NCBI RefSeq assembly: GCF_004025325.1
Contig: NZ_RSFE01000003.1
Location: 248,001-312,000 of the forward strand
From: Pseudidiomarina gelatinasegens
GTDB lineage: Bacteria; Pseudomonadota; Gammaproteobacteria; Enterobacterales; Alteromonadaceae
Length of the DNA: 64,000 nt
Reading direction: 5' to 3'
Part shown: positions 51,525 to 61,254 of the stretch, piece by piece
How positions within the stretch are numbered: the first letter of the stretch is position 1
Layout: every line of letters starts with the position of its first letter
Notes under the pieces: generated by a model
Told to the model about the DNA's origin: nothing
Database searches by the model: none
The model's input: the letters and a program-made list of their open reading frames with translations, nothing else
Translations under genes and position numbers: made by a program

Positions 51525-51965
51525 ATGAACACACAAGAAACCCAACGCCTGATTAATAAGGCTGAAAAACTTTGCGAACAACGCGGTGCACGCTTAACGC
51601 CAGCGCGTCGCGAAGTGTTTGAAATATTAGCCGGTCAAGCCGGAGCTATCGGTGCTTATGATTTGTTGGACAAGCTGAAAGCTGCTGTTCCGAACGCGAA
51701 GCCACCGACAATTTATCGTGCTTTGGACTTTTTGCAAGAGCAGGGTTTCGTCCACAAAATCACATCGTCCAATAGTTACGTACTATGCACCCATTTTGAC
51801 CACCAACATCCCGTACAAATGCTGATTTGTGAGCAATGCGGCTCGGTGCAAGAAATTCAATCGGACGGCGTCTATGACGCGTTGCGTAAGCAAGCGGAAG
51901 GTCAAGGCTTTAAAGTGGCTTCACAATCCATCGAAGCACATGGCCTTTGTAAAGCCTGTATGTAG
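51525..51965 (+). CDS. zur: Zinc uptake regulator Zur (Fur family)
   Basis: 146 residues. The winged helix has LTPARREVFEIL and KPPTIYRALDFLQEQGFVHKI, followed by NSYVLC and two zinc-site pairs, C102/C105 (ICEQCGS) and C142/C145 (LCKACM). EAHGLC is typical of Zur rather than Fur. With zinc it represses znu-type importers and alternative ribosomal proteins. The protein ends directly after the last cysteine pair, lacking the extra tail of E. coli Zur (171 residues). It converges on dnaB. Confidence 0.93.
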   Translation: MNTQETQRLINKAEKLCEQRGARLTPARREVFEILAGQAGAIGAYDLLDKLKAAVPNAKPPTIYRALDFLQEQGFVHKITSSNSYVLCTHFDHQHPVQMLICEQCGSVQEIQSDGVYDALRKQAEGQGFKVASQSIEAHGLCKACM

Positions 51966-51996
51966 AAAAAGAACGGGCCTTAATAACCAGGCCCGT
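51962..51996 (-). terminator. Terminator of dnaB, formed by its last codons
   Basis: A perfect 8-bp stem, ACGGGCCT with AGGCCCGT, around an 8-base loop that contains the dnaB stop region, followed on the minus strand by a T-rich run (TTCTTTTTC). It lies between convergent zur and dnaB. Confidence 0.8.
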
Positions 51997-53392
51997 CAGG
52001 CATATCCATCTTGGCAAGATTATCAAATCGCGAGTAATGCCCCTGGAATTTGAGTTTTACACTACCAATTGGGCCGTTACGCTGCTTTCCAATAATAACC
52101 TCAGCAACGCCACGCTCTTCGCTTTCCGGGTGATAAACTTCGTCGCGATAGATAAACATAATGACGTCGGCATCCTGCTCGATTGATCCTGATTCCCGCA
52201 AATCTGAGTTCACTGGTCGCTTATTCGTACGTTGCTCCAAGCTTCGGTTCAACTGTGATAGTGCCACCACCGGTACTTCGAGTTCCTTCGCCAAGGATTT
52301 CAATGAGCGAGAAATTTCGGCAATTTCTAAGGTACGGTTCTCGGATATTCCCGGTACCGTCATCAACTGCAAGTAATCGACCATAATCATCGAGAGGCCA
52401 CCACTTTCACGGTATACCCGTCGGGCACGTGAACGAACTTCTGTTGGGGTAAGGCCTGAGGAATCGTCGATAAAGATATTGCTTTTATCTTTTAAAATAT
52501 TAATGGTTGACGCAATACGAGACCACTCGTCTTCTTCCAAGCGGCCGGTTCGAATTCGCGTCTGATCAACATGGCTGAGTGACGCCAGCATACGCATCAT
52601 GATTTGTTCAGATGGCATCTCTAAACTAAAAACCAGCACCGGTTTATCGGCACGCATGGCTATGTTTTCACACAAGTTCATTGCGAAGGTGGTTTTACCC
52701 ATTGATGGGCGCGCTGCAACAATAATTAAATCTGAAGGCTGCAAACCAGCGGTCATCTGATCGAGATCATAGAACCCTGTTGATGCGCCCGTTATACCGT
52801 TGTGATTTTTATTGCGGCTTAAGAAGTCGATGCGGTCGATAGTTTTTTGCAGTATCGGCGAAATGGGCTGAGGCCCTTCGTTTTCATTGGTACGCTTTTC
52901 AGCGATTTGAAACACCTTACTTTCTGCCAAATCCAGGAGTTCGCTGGAGGTACGGTTTTGGGTATCAAAACCTGACTCCGCAATTTCATTGGCGACGGCA
53001 ATCATTTCTCGTAATACAGCGCGCTCACGAACAATCTGCGCATAGGCGCGAATATTGGCTGCACTGGGTGTGTTCTTGGCAATTTCGCCAAGGTATGCAA
53101 AACCGCCAACATCTTGCAATTCAGCCGATGTTTCGAGAACTTCAGATACAGTGACTAAGTCAATCGGTTGGTTACGTTCGGACAGATGATGCATGGCGCG
53201 GTAAATTAACCGATGGCCACGGTGATAGAAATCATCGGAAATTAACTCGCCAGCGATGGTGTCCCAAGCTTGGTTATCAAGCATGAGCCCGCCGAGCACT
53301 GACTGTTCAGCTTCAATTGAGTGCGGGGGTGTTTTTATCGCATCAAGCTTCGCATCTTTCCGTGTTTGCTTATCGTTGCGCTTCTCTGCCAT
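51980..53392 (-). CDS. dnaB: Replicative DNA helicase DnaB
   Basis: 470 residues (E. coli 471). The N-terminal helical domain has HSIEAEQSVLGGLMLDN. The RecA-type ATPase domain has Walker A RPSMGKTTFAMN near residue 231, a Walker B region MIMVDYLQLM, and RELESGSIEQDADVIMF-like stretch (DLRESGSIEQDADVIMF). DnaB forms the hexameric helicase at replication forks. In E. coli-related bacteria it often follows rplI; here an ECF sigma module is inserted between them. No intein is present. Confidence 0.98.
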   Translation of the reverse strand: MAEKRNDKQTRKDAKLDAIKTPPHSIEAEQSVLGGLMLDNQAWDTIAGELISDDFYHRGHRLIYRAMHHLSERNQPIDLVTVSEVLETSAELQDVGGFAYLGEIAKNTPSAANIRAYAQIVRERAVLREMIAVANEIAESGFDTQNRTSSELLDLAESKVFQIAEKRTNENEGPQPISPILQKTIDRIDFLSRNKNHNGITGASTGFYDLDQMTAGLQPSDLIIVAARPSMGKTTFAMNLCENIAMRADKPVLVFSLEMPSEQIMMRMLASLSHVDQTRIRTGRLEEDEWSRIASTINILKDKSNIFIDDSSGLTPTEVRSRARRVYRESGGLSMIMVDYLQLMTVPGISENRTLEIAEISRSLKSLAKELEVPVVALSQLNRSLEQRTNKRPVNSDLRESGSIEQDADVIMFIYRDEVYHPESEERGVAEVIIGKQRNGPIGSVKLKFQGHYSRFDNLAKMDMPDGPGY

Positions 53393-53518
53393 GGATATCT
53401 CAGTAACCTTAATTAGATTGTCATGCGAGACTATACAAAATGATGCAGAACGAAGGAAGCGAATCAGCTTTTATTTTTTGCTGACTCGCTTACTGATTAC
53501 AGGTATTTATTAATCATA

Positions 53519-54469
53519 TCAGTTAGATAGCGTGACATTGCCACTCACGGTGCCAAACCGCATTGAACCACTCCGCTCACCCAGCTCAAGCTCCAGCTGT
53601 TCACCAATTCCAAATGGCGACTTCTGTGGTTTTGCATTACTGAGCTTATTGTGAATTGAACCGCCGGCACTTGTCTCAATGGTAATATCGGCATTGATGC
53701 TACCATTAAACTTCGCATCAACATCCCCACTCACACTCTCGACATTAATTCGTGCTTCCGGGCCGGCTGTTAGCTTCATGGTTACGTCGCCACTAACACT
53801 ATTCACCTGCAAGGATTCAACCGTTTGCAATGCTAATTCCACATCACCAGATACTGACTCTGCGCGCACCACAGCAGCATTCGTGCTAACTCTAACGTCA
53901 CCGCTTACACTGGCATAAGTCGCCCGTCGGCTATCACTATCGCTATCGCTAACGTCACCACTGACGCTGCTTAACGCAATTTCACCGGCTAAGTTTCGTG
54001 CACTAATATCACCACTAACCGACTCAAGCTTCACACCACCGGTTAATGCATTCGCTTTAATGTCGCCACTGACGGTTTTCAACATGCTTTGCGCAGTAAA
54101 TTGTGATGCCGAAAAATCGACGGACACCCCTTTCGCCTCAACACGAGCAGATGAAGGCAGCGAAATAGTGAGTTCATTGCCATCATTATCGTTGTAACGT
54201 CCACGCTTAGGCATTTCCACTTTAATCGTTAAAGTATCGCCATTAAGTTCGAATATAAAACGCTCGGCATGTTCATCCAGCTTGCCTTTTACATGAGCAA
54301 CGTTCTGATTCGTGCCCTTAATCATGACATCGCCACGCATCGTTTCGACAACCACGCGCGCGTTACTCGGAATCGTCATTTCCTCGTCGACAGTTTTTCG
54401 TTCGGCGTGAACATTTGCTGATAGCGTCAGTACAACGCCACTCATAACCCAGAACATTAATCGTTTCAT
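53519..54469 (-). CDS. Exported DUF4097-like beta-repeat protein
   Basis: 316 residues with a signal peptide (1-22). From about residue 40 the chain is a run of short beta strands. The unit VSGD occurs seven times, and a closing VSGN once, spaced about 17 to 25 residues apart, as in DUF4097/DUF4098 proteins that fold as a right-handed beta helix. Serine and aspartate are abundant (DSDSDSRR). It is third in an operon after an ECF sigma and an anti-sigma gene, so it may be a regulated product or part of signal sensing at the envelope. Function unknown. Confidence 0.78.
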   Translation of the reverse strand: MKRLMFWVMSGVVLTLSANVHAERKTVDEEMTIPSNARVVVETMRGDVMIKGTNQNVAHVKGKLDEHAERFIFELNGDTLTIKVEMPKRGRYNDNDGNELTISLPSSARVEAKGVSVDFSASQFTAQSMLKTVSGDIKANALTGGVKLESVSGDISARNLAGEIALSSVSGDVSDSDSDSRRATYASVSGDVRVSTNAAVVRAESVSGDVELALQTVESLQVNSVSGDVTMKLTAGPEARINVESVSGDVDAKFNGSINADITIETSAGGSIHNKLSNAKPQKSPFGIGEQLELELGERSGSMRFGTVSGNVTLSN

Positions 54470-54481
54470 TTCTAACTCCTA

Positions 54482-55012
54482 TTACGCCCGTTGCATGGTG
54501 CGCGGTTGTTGATACATCGTGCGCAATAGATCCAACTCCTGTTGATGAATCCATTGCAAAAATTGCCATAATTCTGCGTTGTCCGGCTCTAACCGTAACT
54601 GCGCCGTAATTTTGGTTGCAGCGTCACGCAATTGCTGCAATTCGTTCTCTAGTTCGTTTACAGACTGCTGATATCCGGCATTATTAAAGCTTGTTAACAA
54701 CACTTGGCGTTGCTGCTGGTGTTGTTCCGTTAGCATGGTTAACAAGTCGATACCCTGATGGTTGGGGATGGGGGTATTGTTCTGGTGCATAGCACTCAAC
54801 ATTACGCCAGTCATAACCAGCACGGTTGCTGCGGTTGCAGATAGCCAACCCAACCAACGGTTGCGCCCTATCGGCACCTTAACTTGTGAACGGCTAATAC
54901 TCGCCTCAATACCGCGCCACAAATCTTTATTGGGGGTAATCTCTGCATGCTTGTCTGCAACGTCAGAAATTAGCTCATCGAGCTTAGATGATGAACTCTT
55001 AGATACTGTCAT
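54482..55012 (-). CDS. Probable membrane anti-sigma factor
   Basis: 176 residues. The N-terminal 50 are polar and cytoplasmic, with LWRGIEASISRSQV; one transmembrane helix follows at about 53-73 (WLSATAATVLVMTGVML); the rest is periplasmic, helical and glutamine-rich, with a coiled-coil segment (SVNELENELQQLRDAATKI). No ZAS zinc motif is evident, so the assignment rests mainly on position: the start overlaps the ECF sigma stop by 14 bases, the usual layout for a sigma and its regulator. Confidence 0.75.
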   Translation of the reverse strand: MTVSKSSSSKLDELISDVADKHAEITPNKDLWRGIEASISRSQVKVPIGRNRWLGWLSATAATVLVMTGVMLSAMHQNNTPIPNHQGIDLLTMLTEQHQQQRQVLLTSFNNAGYQQSVNELENELQQLRDAATKITAQLRLEPDNAELWQFLQWIHQQELDLLRTMYQQPRTMQRA

Positions 55013-55601
55013 GGCTCAACCACTCCTCCAACAACGTACGTGCCCTATGCACTTGTGCTTTACTGGTACCAACTGCAATGCCTAACTCACTTGCCACATC
55101 TTCATGCCGCATCCCTTCAATACAGTGCAAAACAAAGGCCCAGCGCGTTTGCGGTGGCAGCCTTTGGATTAGCCGATCTAACTCCGCTAAATCTGCGCTG
55201 TCTTCATGCGTTAGCCCTTGCTCAATCTCATGCTGATCGTCACCGACAAACTGTAAATGATTCGATCTGCGAGATTGCTGTCTCAGCTCGGATATCGCAA
55301 CCCGAGTTGCGACGGTGTGCAGCCAAGTACTAAATTTGCTGTCACCACGAAAATTAGCCAAATACTTCCAAACCTGAATAAAAACTTCCTGAGTTAAATC
55401 GTTTGCGGTATCCAAATTCCCAGCCAAGCGCATCACCAGTCCATACACCCGCCGATGATGCCGATCATAGAGCTGTCTAAATGCAATCAAATCGCCCTCA
55501 GCAGCGCGCTTTACCAGCGCCTTATCGGGATCATCGAAATGTGTATGTGTTACCACCTGAGCTGTCACAGTAGTTCCTTTTAGTCGGTCAGATGCATTCA
55601 T
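54999..55601 (-). CDS. ECF-type sigma-70 factor
   Basis: 200 residues. Region 2 spans about 40-105, with FRQLYDRHHRRVYGLVMRL, DLTQEVFIQVWKYL and FSTWLHTVATRVA (-10 recognition and core binding). Region 4 spans about 140-195, with LPPQTRWAFVLHCIEGMRHEDVA and GTSKAQVHRARTLL (helix-turn-helix for the -35 box). No regions 1 or 3 are present, as expected for ECF factors. It belongs to a sigma/anti-sigma/DUF4097 operon between rplI and dnaB. Group assignment and regulon are not determined. Confidence 0.92.
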   Translation of the reverse strand: MNASDRLKGTTVTAQVVTHTHFDDPDKALVKRAAEGDLIAFRQLYDRHHRRVYGLVMRLAGNLDTANDLTQEVFIQVWKYLANFRGDSKFSTWLHTVATRVAISELRQQSRRSNHLQFVGDDQHEIEQGLTHEDSADLAELDRLIQRLPPQTRWAFVLHCIEGMRHEDVASELGIAVGTSKAQVHRARTLLEEWLSHDSI

Positions 55602-55659
55602 TAATACCTTCAGTCATAAGGTTAGTCGCCCACCTTTACCCAAAGGTTTATATCGCTTC

Positions 55660-55700
55660 AAAAAAAAACAAAAAAAAAGCTGCCCAAATGGACAGCTTTT
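55660..55700 (-). terminator. Terminator of the rpsF-rplI operon
   Basis: On the minus strand AAAGCTGTCC pairs with GGGCAGCTTT (one G-U) around a 4-base loop, followed by about nine T residues, a G, then more T. It is 26 bp after rplI and just upstream of the ECF operon. Confidence 0.93.
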
Positions 55701-55725
55701 CTATTTTTTTGCTTTGACTGATTGT

Positions 55726-56178
55726 TTAGTCAGCAGCAACAACTTGCAATTTAACAGTAGCAAATACGTCTGAGTGCAAGTGCAACTCGATGTCGTATTC
55801 GCCAACTTCACGCAAGGTGCCGTTTGGCATCAATACTTCGGCTTTAACCACTTCAGCGCCAGCTGCAGTTACTGCATCAGCGATGTCGCGAGTACCGATT
55901 GAACCAAACAATTTACCTTCGTCACCAGCTTTAGAGCTGATTACAACAGGCTCAAGTGCATTGATTTTCTCTGCACGTGCTTGCGCAGCGGCTAACTCTT
56001 CAGCAAGTTTTGCTTCAAGTTCAGCACGACGGCCTTCAAATACTTTAATGTTCGCTTCGGTAGCAGGAACTGCTTTACCTTGTGGGAACAAAAAGTTACG
56101 TGCATAACCAGACTTAACTGAAACTTGGTCACCCAAGCTACCTAAGTTGGCAATTTTGTCTAATAGAATGATTTCCAT
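55726..56178 (-). CDS. rplI: 50S ribosomal protein L9
   Basis: 150 residues (E. coli 149). [19 protein letters not shown] and the [18 protein letters not shown] segment of the N-terminal domain are diagnostic; a long helix (about 40-74) links it to the C-terminal domain. L9 helps keep the reading frame. Last gene of rpsF-priB-rpsR-rplI. Confidence 0.98.
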   Translation of the reverse strand: MEIILLDKIANLGSLGDQVSVKSGYARNFLFPQGKAVPATEANIKVFEGRRAELEAKLAEELAAAQARAEKINALEPVVISSKAGDEGKLFGSIGTRDIADAVTAAGAEVVKAEVLMPNGTLREVGEYDIELHLHSDVFATVKLQVVAAD

Positions 56179-56220
56179 TGTACGCTACCTCTGAGTCTCT
56201 GAGATCGTTCGCGATGCGGC

Positions 56221-56770
<550 letters not shown>

Positions 56771-56793
56771 AATGGTAGACTCAACGGTTTGGC

Positions 56794-57168
56794 TTACGCC
56801 GCTTCGTTGTCGTCTTGCTCTTCGTTACGGCTATCAGATTTACGCGGTTCTTCTTTCTTGCTCATATGAGAAGCTTCAGTTTCAGCTTCTTTTTTGCGCA
56901 TGATCATGTTGCGTAATACTGCGTCGTTGTAGCGGAAAGCTGTTTCCAGCTCATCAACAACTTCTGATGTCGCTTCGATGTTCATCAACACATAGTGTGC
57001 TTTGTGCAACTTGTTGATTGGGTATGCCAACTGACGACGGCCCCAGTCTTCTAGACGATGAATGGTACCGTTACCCTGTTTGATGGTCTCGCTGTAACGC
57101 TCGATCATACCAGGGACTTGCTCGCTCTGGTCTGGATGGACCATGAATACGATTTCATAATGACGCAT
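56794..57168 (-). CDS. rpsF: 30S ribosomal protein S6
   Basis: 124 residues. [20 protein letters not shown] at the start and [20 protein letters not shown] are diagnostic. The C-terminal tail is acidic and Glu-rich ([19 protein letters not shown]), the site where RimK adds glutamates in E. coli. AAGGAG ribosome site. First gene of the operon. Confidence 0.98.
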   Translation of the reverse strand: MRHYEIVFMVHPDQSEQVPGMIERYSETIKQGNGTIHRLEDWGRRQLAYPINKLHKAHYVLMNIEATSEVVDELETAFRYNDAVLRNMIMRKKEAETEASHMSKKEEPRKSDSRNEEQDDNEAA

Positions 57169-57275
57169 TTCTGCTCCTTATGGTTCATAGCTACTAACTG
57201 GCTCAGTCGCACCCTCAGCAGCAAGGAACGCTTTTTAATTGAAATTTAATACTTCAGACTGATTTAAGCCGCGGG

Positions 57276-57304
57276 AGTGTAGCCGATATTGCGCACAATC
57301 ACAA
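57276..57304 (-). promoter_or_regulatory. Probable promoter of rpsF-priB-rpsR-rplI
   Basis: On the minus strand TTGTGA (57299-57304), 17 bp spacer, TACACT (57276-57281), 107 bp before rpsF. The -35 box overlaps the stop codon of the upstream unknown gene; a GC-rich CCCGCGG follows the -10 box. Confidence 0.55.
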
Positions 57305-57754
57305 GTCTGATTGCGCGTTGTGGCCATTTTCAACAAGTTGAATGAGTATTTTCACAAATTGCTCTGGCAACGCTGCATAACTATCAGTTGGCCCTTGCAC
57401 TTTGAACCGCTGCACCGATTGGCTCAGCTCGCTGGAAGATGGTGCCTCTAAGTTCCCGGCTAACACTAATAACTGCGCTGAATTAACCGTCACGGTTAAC
57501 TCCCAAGCGCGAGGTTCAGGCTGATCGACCAGGCGCCATTCATGGCGCTGCTCAATCCGCTGTTGCACATCAAAGGCAACATCTTCAAGGTGCTGCACAT
57601 TCACATCGCCTTGAATTTCATAACTGACATACAGAAAAGGTTTATTCGAGCGTTGCTCTGGTGTTAAATCACCCATAGGCAGCCAAGCCAAAGCCAACAT
57701 GACCACCACCAACGCCGCTATAAACAGCGGCAACCAACTGCGTTTAAACGCCAT
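57299..57754 (-). CDS. Membrane-anchored protein of unknown function
   Basis: 151 residues. A positively charged start (MAFKRSW) and a hydrophobic segment at 8-27 suggest an N-terminal anchor or uncleaved signal with the rest in the periplasm. The soluble part ([55 protein letters not shown]) alternates strand and helix but I recognise no family. It overlaps the end of rlmB by 11 bases, so it is translated with rnr-rlmB, and ends next to the rpsF promoter. E. coli has different genes in this place. Confidence 0.7.
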   Translation of the reverse strand: MAFKRSWLPLFIAALVVVMLALAWLPMGDLTPEQRSNKPFLYVSYEIQGDVNVQHLEDVAFDVQQRIEQRHEWRLVDQPEPRAWELTVTVNSAQLLVLAGNLEAPSSSELSQSVQRFKVQGPTDSYAALPEQFVKILIQLVENGHNAQSDL

Positions 57755-58490
57755 GGCGTTGTCTCACCACTTCGTACAAACACACACCAGTCGCAACCGA
57801 AACGTTCAAGCTACTCACAGTACCGAGCAATGGAATCTTGATGAGCTCATCACAAGTTTCTCGGGTGAGGCGACGCATGCCATCACCTTCTGCACCCATA
57901 ACAATTGCTACGGGCCCGGTGTAATCAACTTCGTACAAGGTTTTACTCGCTTCGCCAGCTGTACCCACAACCCATACCTGCTTGTCTTGCAACTGACGCA
58001 GAGTACGAGCCAGGTTGGTCACTTGCACAAATGGGATTGCCTCAACCGCTCCGCTTGCAACTTTACGTACGGTTGGATTAATCGATGCAGATTTGTCTTT
58101 AGGTACTATTACTGCGGTAACGCCAGCTGCATCGGCTGTGCGCATACATGCACCAAGGTTATGCGGGTCGGTAACGCCATCTAACACCAAAAATAAAGCT
58201 TTGTTGCCAAACTTATCAATTAACCCATCAAGGTCGTTTTCATTCAGCTGTGGCGCTTCCAATGCAGTAATTGCTATCCCTTGGTGATTGCCACCTTCGG
58301 CCTTTTTATCCAACGTTGCCTTGGGCACAAATTGCACCCGAATACCTAGGCGTTGGGTTAAACTCACTAATTCTTGTAGTGATTTATCTTGCCGCTCGCG
58401 GGTGGCGAAAACTTCAACCAAGCGTTCAGGATGCTGTTCTAACAATGAACGCACTGAGTGCATTCCAAAAATTGTAACTTTTTTACTCAT
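57744..58490 (-). CDS. rlmB: 23S rRNA (guanosine-2251-2'-O)-methyltransferase
   Basis: 248 residues (E. coli 243). An N-terminal RNA-binding domain ([21 protein letters not shown]) and a SPOUT methyltransferase domain with [40 protein letters not shown] and [17 protein letters not shown], the knot motifs 1 to 3 of the SpoU class. It methylates G2251 in the P loop. It follows rnr by 25 bp, a conserved pair. Confidence 0.96.
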   Translation of the reverse strand: MSKKVTIFGMHSVRSLLEQHPERLVEVFATRERQDKSLQELVSLTQRLGIRVQFVPKATLDKKAEGGNHQGIAITALEAPQLNENDLDGLIDKFGNKALFLVLDGVTDPHNLGACMRTADAAGVTAVIVPKDKSASINPTVRKVASGAVEAIPFVQVTNLARTLRQLQDKQVWVVGTAGEASKTLYEVDYTGPVAIVMGAEGDGMRRLTRETCDELIKIPLLGTVSSLNVSVATGVCLYEVVRQRHGV

Positions 58491-58515
58491 TTTTTAACGG
58501 CTCACGATACATAAT

Positions 58516-60870
58516 TTATGAATTGTTTTTTGCTTTTGGTTTTCGGCCTTTTCGCGCAGCCTCTTTGGCTTTTCGCTTGGATTTGATCCGAGCTTTCGTC
58601 ACATTTTTCTTGTGCTTCTTGCTCGGTTCTTTTACCGGTTTCTCTTTATCTCGTTTGCTCGCCGGCATCCGGTCTTTTCCTGTTGGGCTTTCTGCCGAAA
58701 GCAACTCTAAGTCAATTTTCCGCTCATCAAGGTTAACCGACTTCACACGGATACGTACTTTATCGCCCAAGCGATAAACACGTCGACTATTCTCGCCGAT
58801 AAGTAACTGACGCGCGCCGTCAAACTGATAGTAATCGTTATCCAGATTGCTGATGTGAACCAGACCATCAATTTGCATGTTGTCAATGCGAACAAATAAA
58901 CCAAAATTGGTTACTGCCGCAATAACGCCGGTGAACTCAGAGCCGACATGGTCGCGCATATATTCGCATTTGAGCCATTCATCCACTTGCCGCGTCGCAT
59001 CATCGGCACGCCGCTCAGTCATCGAGCAATGCGCACCCAACTCATCGAGTTGCTCGTCTGGATACATCCATGCACCTTCAAGTGCCGGTGAAGGCCCCTG
59101 TTGCTTTTTCAACAATGCTTTAATCGCACGATGCAAAACCAAATCTGGATAACGCCGAATTGGTGAGGTGAAATGCGCGTATTCATCAAGCGCTAAACCA
59201 AAATGCCCAGCATTGTCCGGGCTGTATACCGCTTGTTGCATGGAACGCAGCAACATGGTTTGAATCAATTCAGCGTCAGGCCGCTCCGCCACTTGCTTCA
59301 GAACTTCTGAATAGTCGTGCGGGCTTGGATCATCGCCACCGGTCATGGTAATACCAAGTTCACCTAAGAAGCTTCGGAATGCGCTAAGGCGCTCGGCTGC
59401 CGGTGGCTCGTGGATACGAAATAGAGCACCAGCCTGTTCGTGTGCTTCAATTAAACGTGCGGTCGAAACGTTCGCCATAATCATACATTCTTCAATGATG
59501 GTATGGGCCACGTTGCGGCGTACCGGTTCAATGGATTCAATTTTTCGCTGAGCATTAAATATAAAACGCGTTTCCAGCGTTTCAAACTCTATTGCAGCAC
59601 GTTGTTGACGCGCCTTTTTGAGTATTTTGAACAAGCCGTGCAGATGCTCAATATTCCCCATGACATGATCGTAATCTTTGCGTAACTTCGGGTCGCCCTC
59701 CAAAATAGCGGCAACCTTGGTATACGTCAGCCTCGCATGAGACTTCATGACAGCAGGGTAAAACTTCGAGTGCGTAAGCTTGCCCTTAGCACTGATATCC
59801 ATCTCAGCAACCATACACAACCTATCGACATCCGGATTCAACGAACACAGACCATTCGACAGCTTCTCTGGCAACATCGGTACCACGAAGTTTGGAAAAT
59901 AGACGGAATTACCGCGTTCCAGCGCATCTTTATCCAGCGCTGTATTGGGGCGCACATAATAACTTACGTCAGCAATGGCGACCCATAGGCGCCAACCATC
60001 ACCTTGCGGCTGGGCGCAAACTGCATCATCAAAGTCTCGAGAATCGTCACCATCGATGGTGATTAGCGGTAACTCGCGAAGATCGGTGCGCCCTTCGTAG
60101 GCTTCCGGTGGCACGGTTTCCCCAAAACGCGCAAGTTCTTTCTCTACAGCTGGCGACCATTGGTTCGGAATATCATGCTCACGAATAGCAATTTCGATTT
60201 CCATACCAGGAGCCATATGCTCACCGAGCACCTTGGTCACTGTACCGATAGGGCTGCTGCGTCGCGACGGTCGTTTGGTTACTTCGACAACCACAATTTG
60301 TCCATGGCGCGCGCCGGCAGACTGCTCTTCTGGAATGAGAATATCCTGGCATATTCGGCTATCATCTGGCACCACTGTTGCAATGTTATGCTCAACAAAA
60401 TAGCGCCCGACAATATCACCTTGGCGTGGCTCAATCACACGCACTACACGGCCTTCAATACGGCCTTTACTGTCGGTGCCCTGTTGCTGAACCAGTACTT
60501 TATCGCCATGCAGTACGTTATACATTTGGTGATGCGGGATAAACAGGTCACTGCCACCTTCATCAGGGCGGCAAAAACCAAAGCCATCACGGTGACCGAT
60601 AATGCGGCCTTTAATTAAGCTCATCCGTTCTGGTAGCCCATAGGCGTTGGCTTTGGTATAGATAAGTTGGCCATCACGCTCCATTGCGCGCAATCGACGT
60701 TTCATACCGATGTGCTGACGCTCATCAGTAAGATTAAATTTTTCAACTAGTTCTTCGAAGCTGATCGGCTTTAAGCGTGCTTCAACAGCGTCAAGCAATT
60801 GCTCGCGCGACGGGATCTCGACTTCGTATTCAGGTGCGTCTGCAGCTGAGTTGTTGTCTTTTTGGGTCAT
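58516..60870 (-). CDS. rnr: Ribonuclease R
   Basis: 784 residues from ATG 60870, with GAGGAATT upstream; the longer frame to 60897 lacks this site. Order: N-terminal helix-turn-helix, cold-shock domains with IIGHRDGFGFCRPDEGG, the RNB catalytic domain with ITIDGDDSRDFDDAVCA (metal-binding aspartates) and AHFTSPIRRYPDLVLHR, an S1 domain (EFTGVIAAVTNFGLFVRIDN) and a Lys/Arg-rich tail from about 730. RNase R degrades structured RNA 3' to 5' and acts in rRNA quality control and trans-translation. First gene of an operon with rlmB. Confidence 0.97.
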   Translation of the reverse strand: MTQKDNNSAADAPEYEVEIPSREQLLDAVEARLKPISFEELVEKFNLTDERQHIGMKRRLRAMERDGQLIYTKANAYGLPERMSLIKGRIIGHRDGFGFCRPDEGGSDLFIPHHQMYNVLHGDKVLVQQQGTDSKGRIEGRVVRVIEPRQGDIVGRYFVEHNIATVVPDDSRICQDILIPEEQSAGARHGQIVVVEVTKRPSRRSSPIGTVTKVLGEHMAPGMEIEIAIREHDIPNQWSPAVEKELARFGETVPPEAYEGRTDLRELPLITIDGDDSRDFDDAVCAQPQGDGWRLWVAIADVSYYVRPNTALDKDALERGNSVYFPNFVVPMLPEKLSNGLCSLNPDVDRLCMVAEMDISAKGKLTHSKFYPAVMKSHARLTYTKVAAILEGDPKLRKDYDHVMGNIEHLHGLFKILKKARQQRAAIEFETLETRFIFNAQRKIESIEPVRRNVAHTIIEECMIMANVSTARLIEAHEQAGALFRIHEPPAAERLSAFRSFLGELGITMTGGDDPSPHDYSEVLKQVAERPDAELIQTMLLRSMQQAVYSPDNAGHFGLALDEYAHFTSPIRRYPDLVLHRAIKALLKKQQGPSPALEGAWMYPDEQLDELGAHCSMTERRADDATRQVDEWLKCEYMRDHVGSEFTGVIAAVTNFGLFVRIDNMQIDGLVHISNLDNDYYQFDGARQLLIGENSRRVYRLGDKVRIRVKSVNLDERKIDLELLSAESPTGKDRMPASKRDKEKPVKEPSKKHKKNVTKARIKSKRKAKEAARKGRKPKAKNNS

Positions 60871-60977
60871 AATTCCTCGATAATGGGTCAACGCCATGTT
60901 GCATTGACAAGAATACCCTAAGCATAACAGACAAAAACAATATTGGTTAAATCAAACACGGGGGATATTCAAAGAAG

Positions 60978-61064
60978 TGGTGCCTAGGGTCGGACTCGAA
61001 CCGACACGTTGTTTCCAACGGCGGATTTTGAATCCGCTGCGTCTACCAATTTCGCCACCCAGGC
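60978..61064 (-). tRNA. tRNA-Leu (anticodon CAA)
   Basis: 87 bases including CCA. Class II tRNA with a long variable arm. Acceptor GCCTGGG/CCTAGGC, anticodon arm GCGGA-TTCAAAA-TCCGC with anticodon CAA, T arm GGTTCGAGTCC. It reads UUG codons. It has its own promoter. Confidence 0.97.
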
Positions 61065-61108
61065 ACTGGGGACTTTGCGCTAGCTTGGCTAGCTGAAGTA
61101 TGGTGCGC

Positions 61109-61136
61109 ATTATACTGAACAGTTGAAGTCGATCAA
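61109..61136 (-). promoter_or_regulatory. Promoter of tRNA-Leu
   Basis: On the minus strand TTGATC (61131-61136), 16 bp spacer, perfect TATAAT (61109-61114), followed by GCGC as in stringent promoters, 45 bp before the tRNA. Confidence 0.8.
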
Positions 61137-61254
61137 GATATTTTCGTGAACAATTCACCATTCGACTATTTCCTAACCAACCAACTGCAAAAATTTATGC
61201 TCCACACACATTTTTAGTTAAGATACCGCCAGTTAATTTTAATTTGAGATAATC

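Noticed and set aside
54762-55333. Plus-strand frames opposite the anti-sigma and sigma genes
   Set aside because: No family resemblance or ribosome sites, while the minus-strand sigma motifs are clear.
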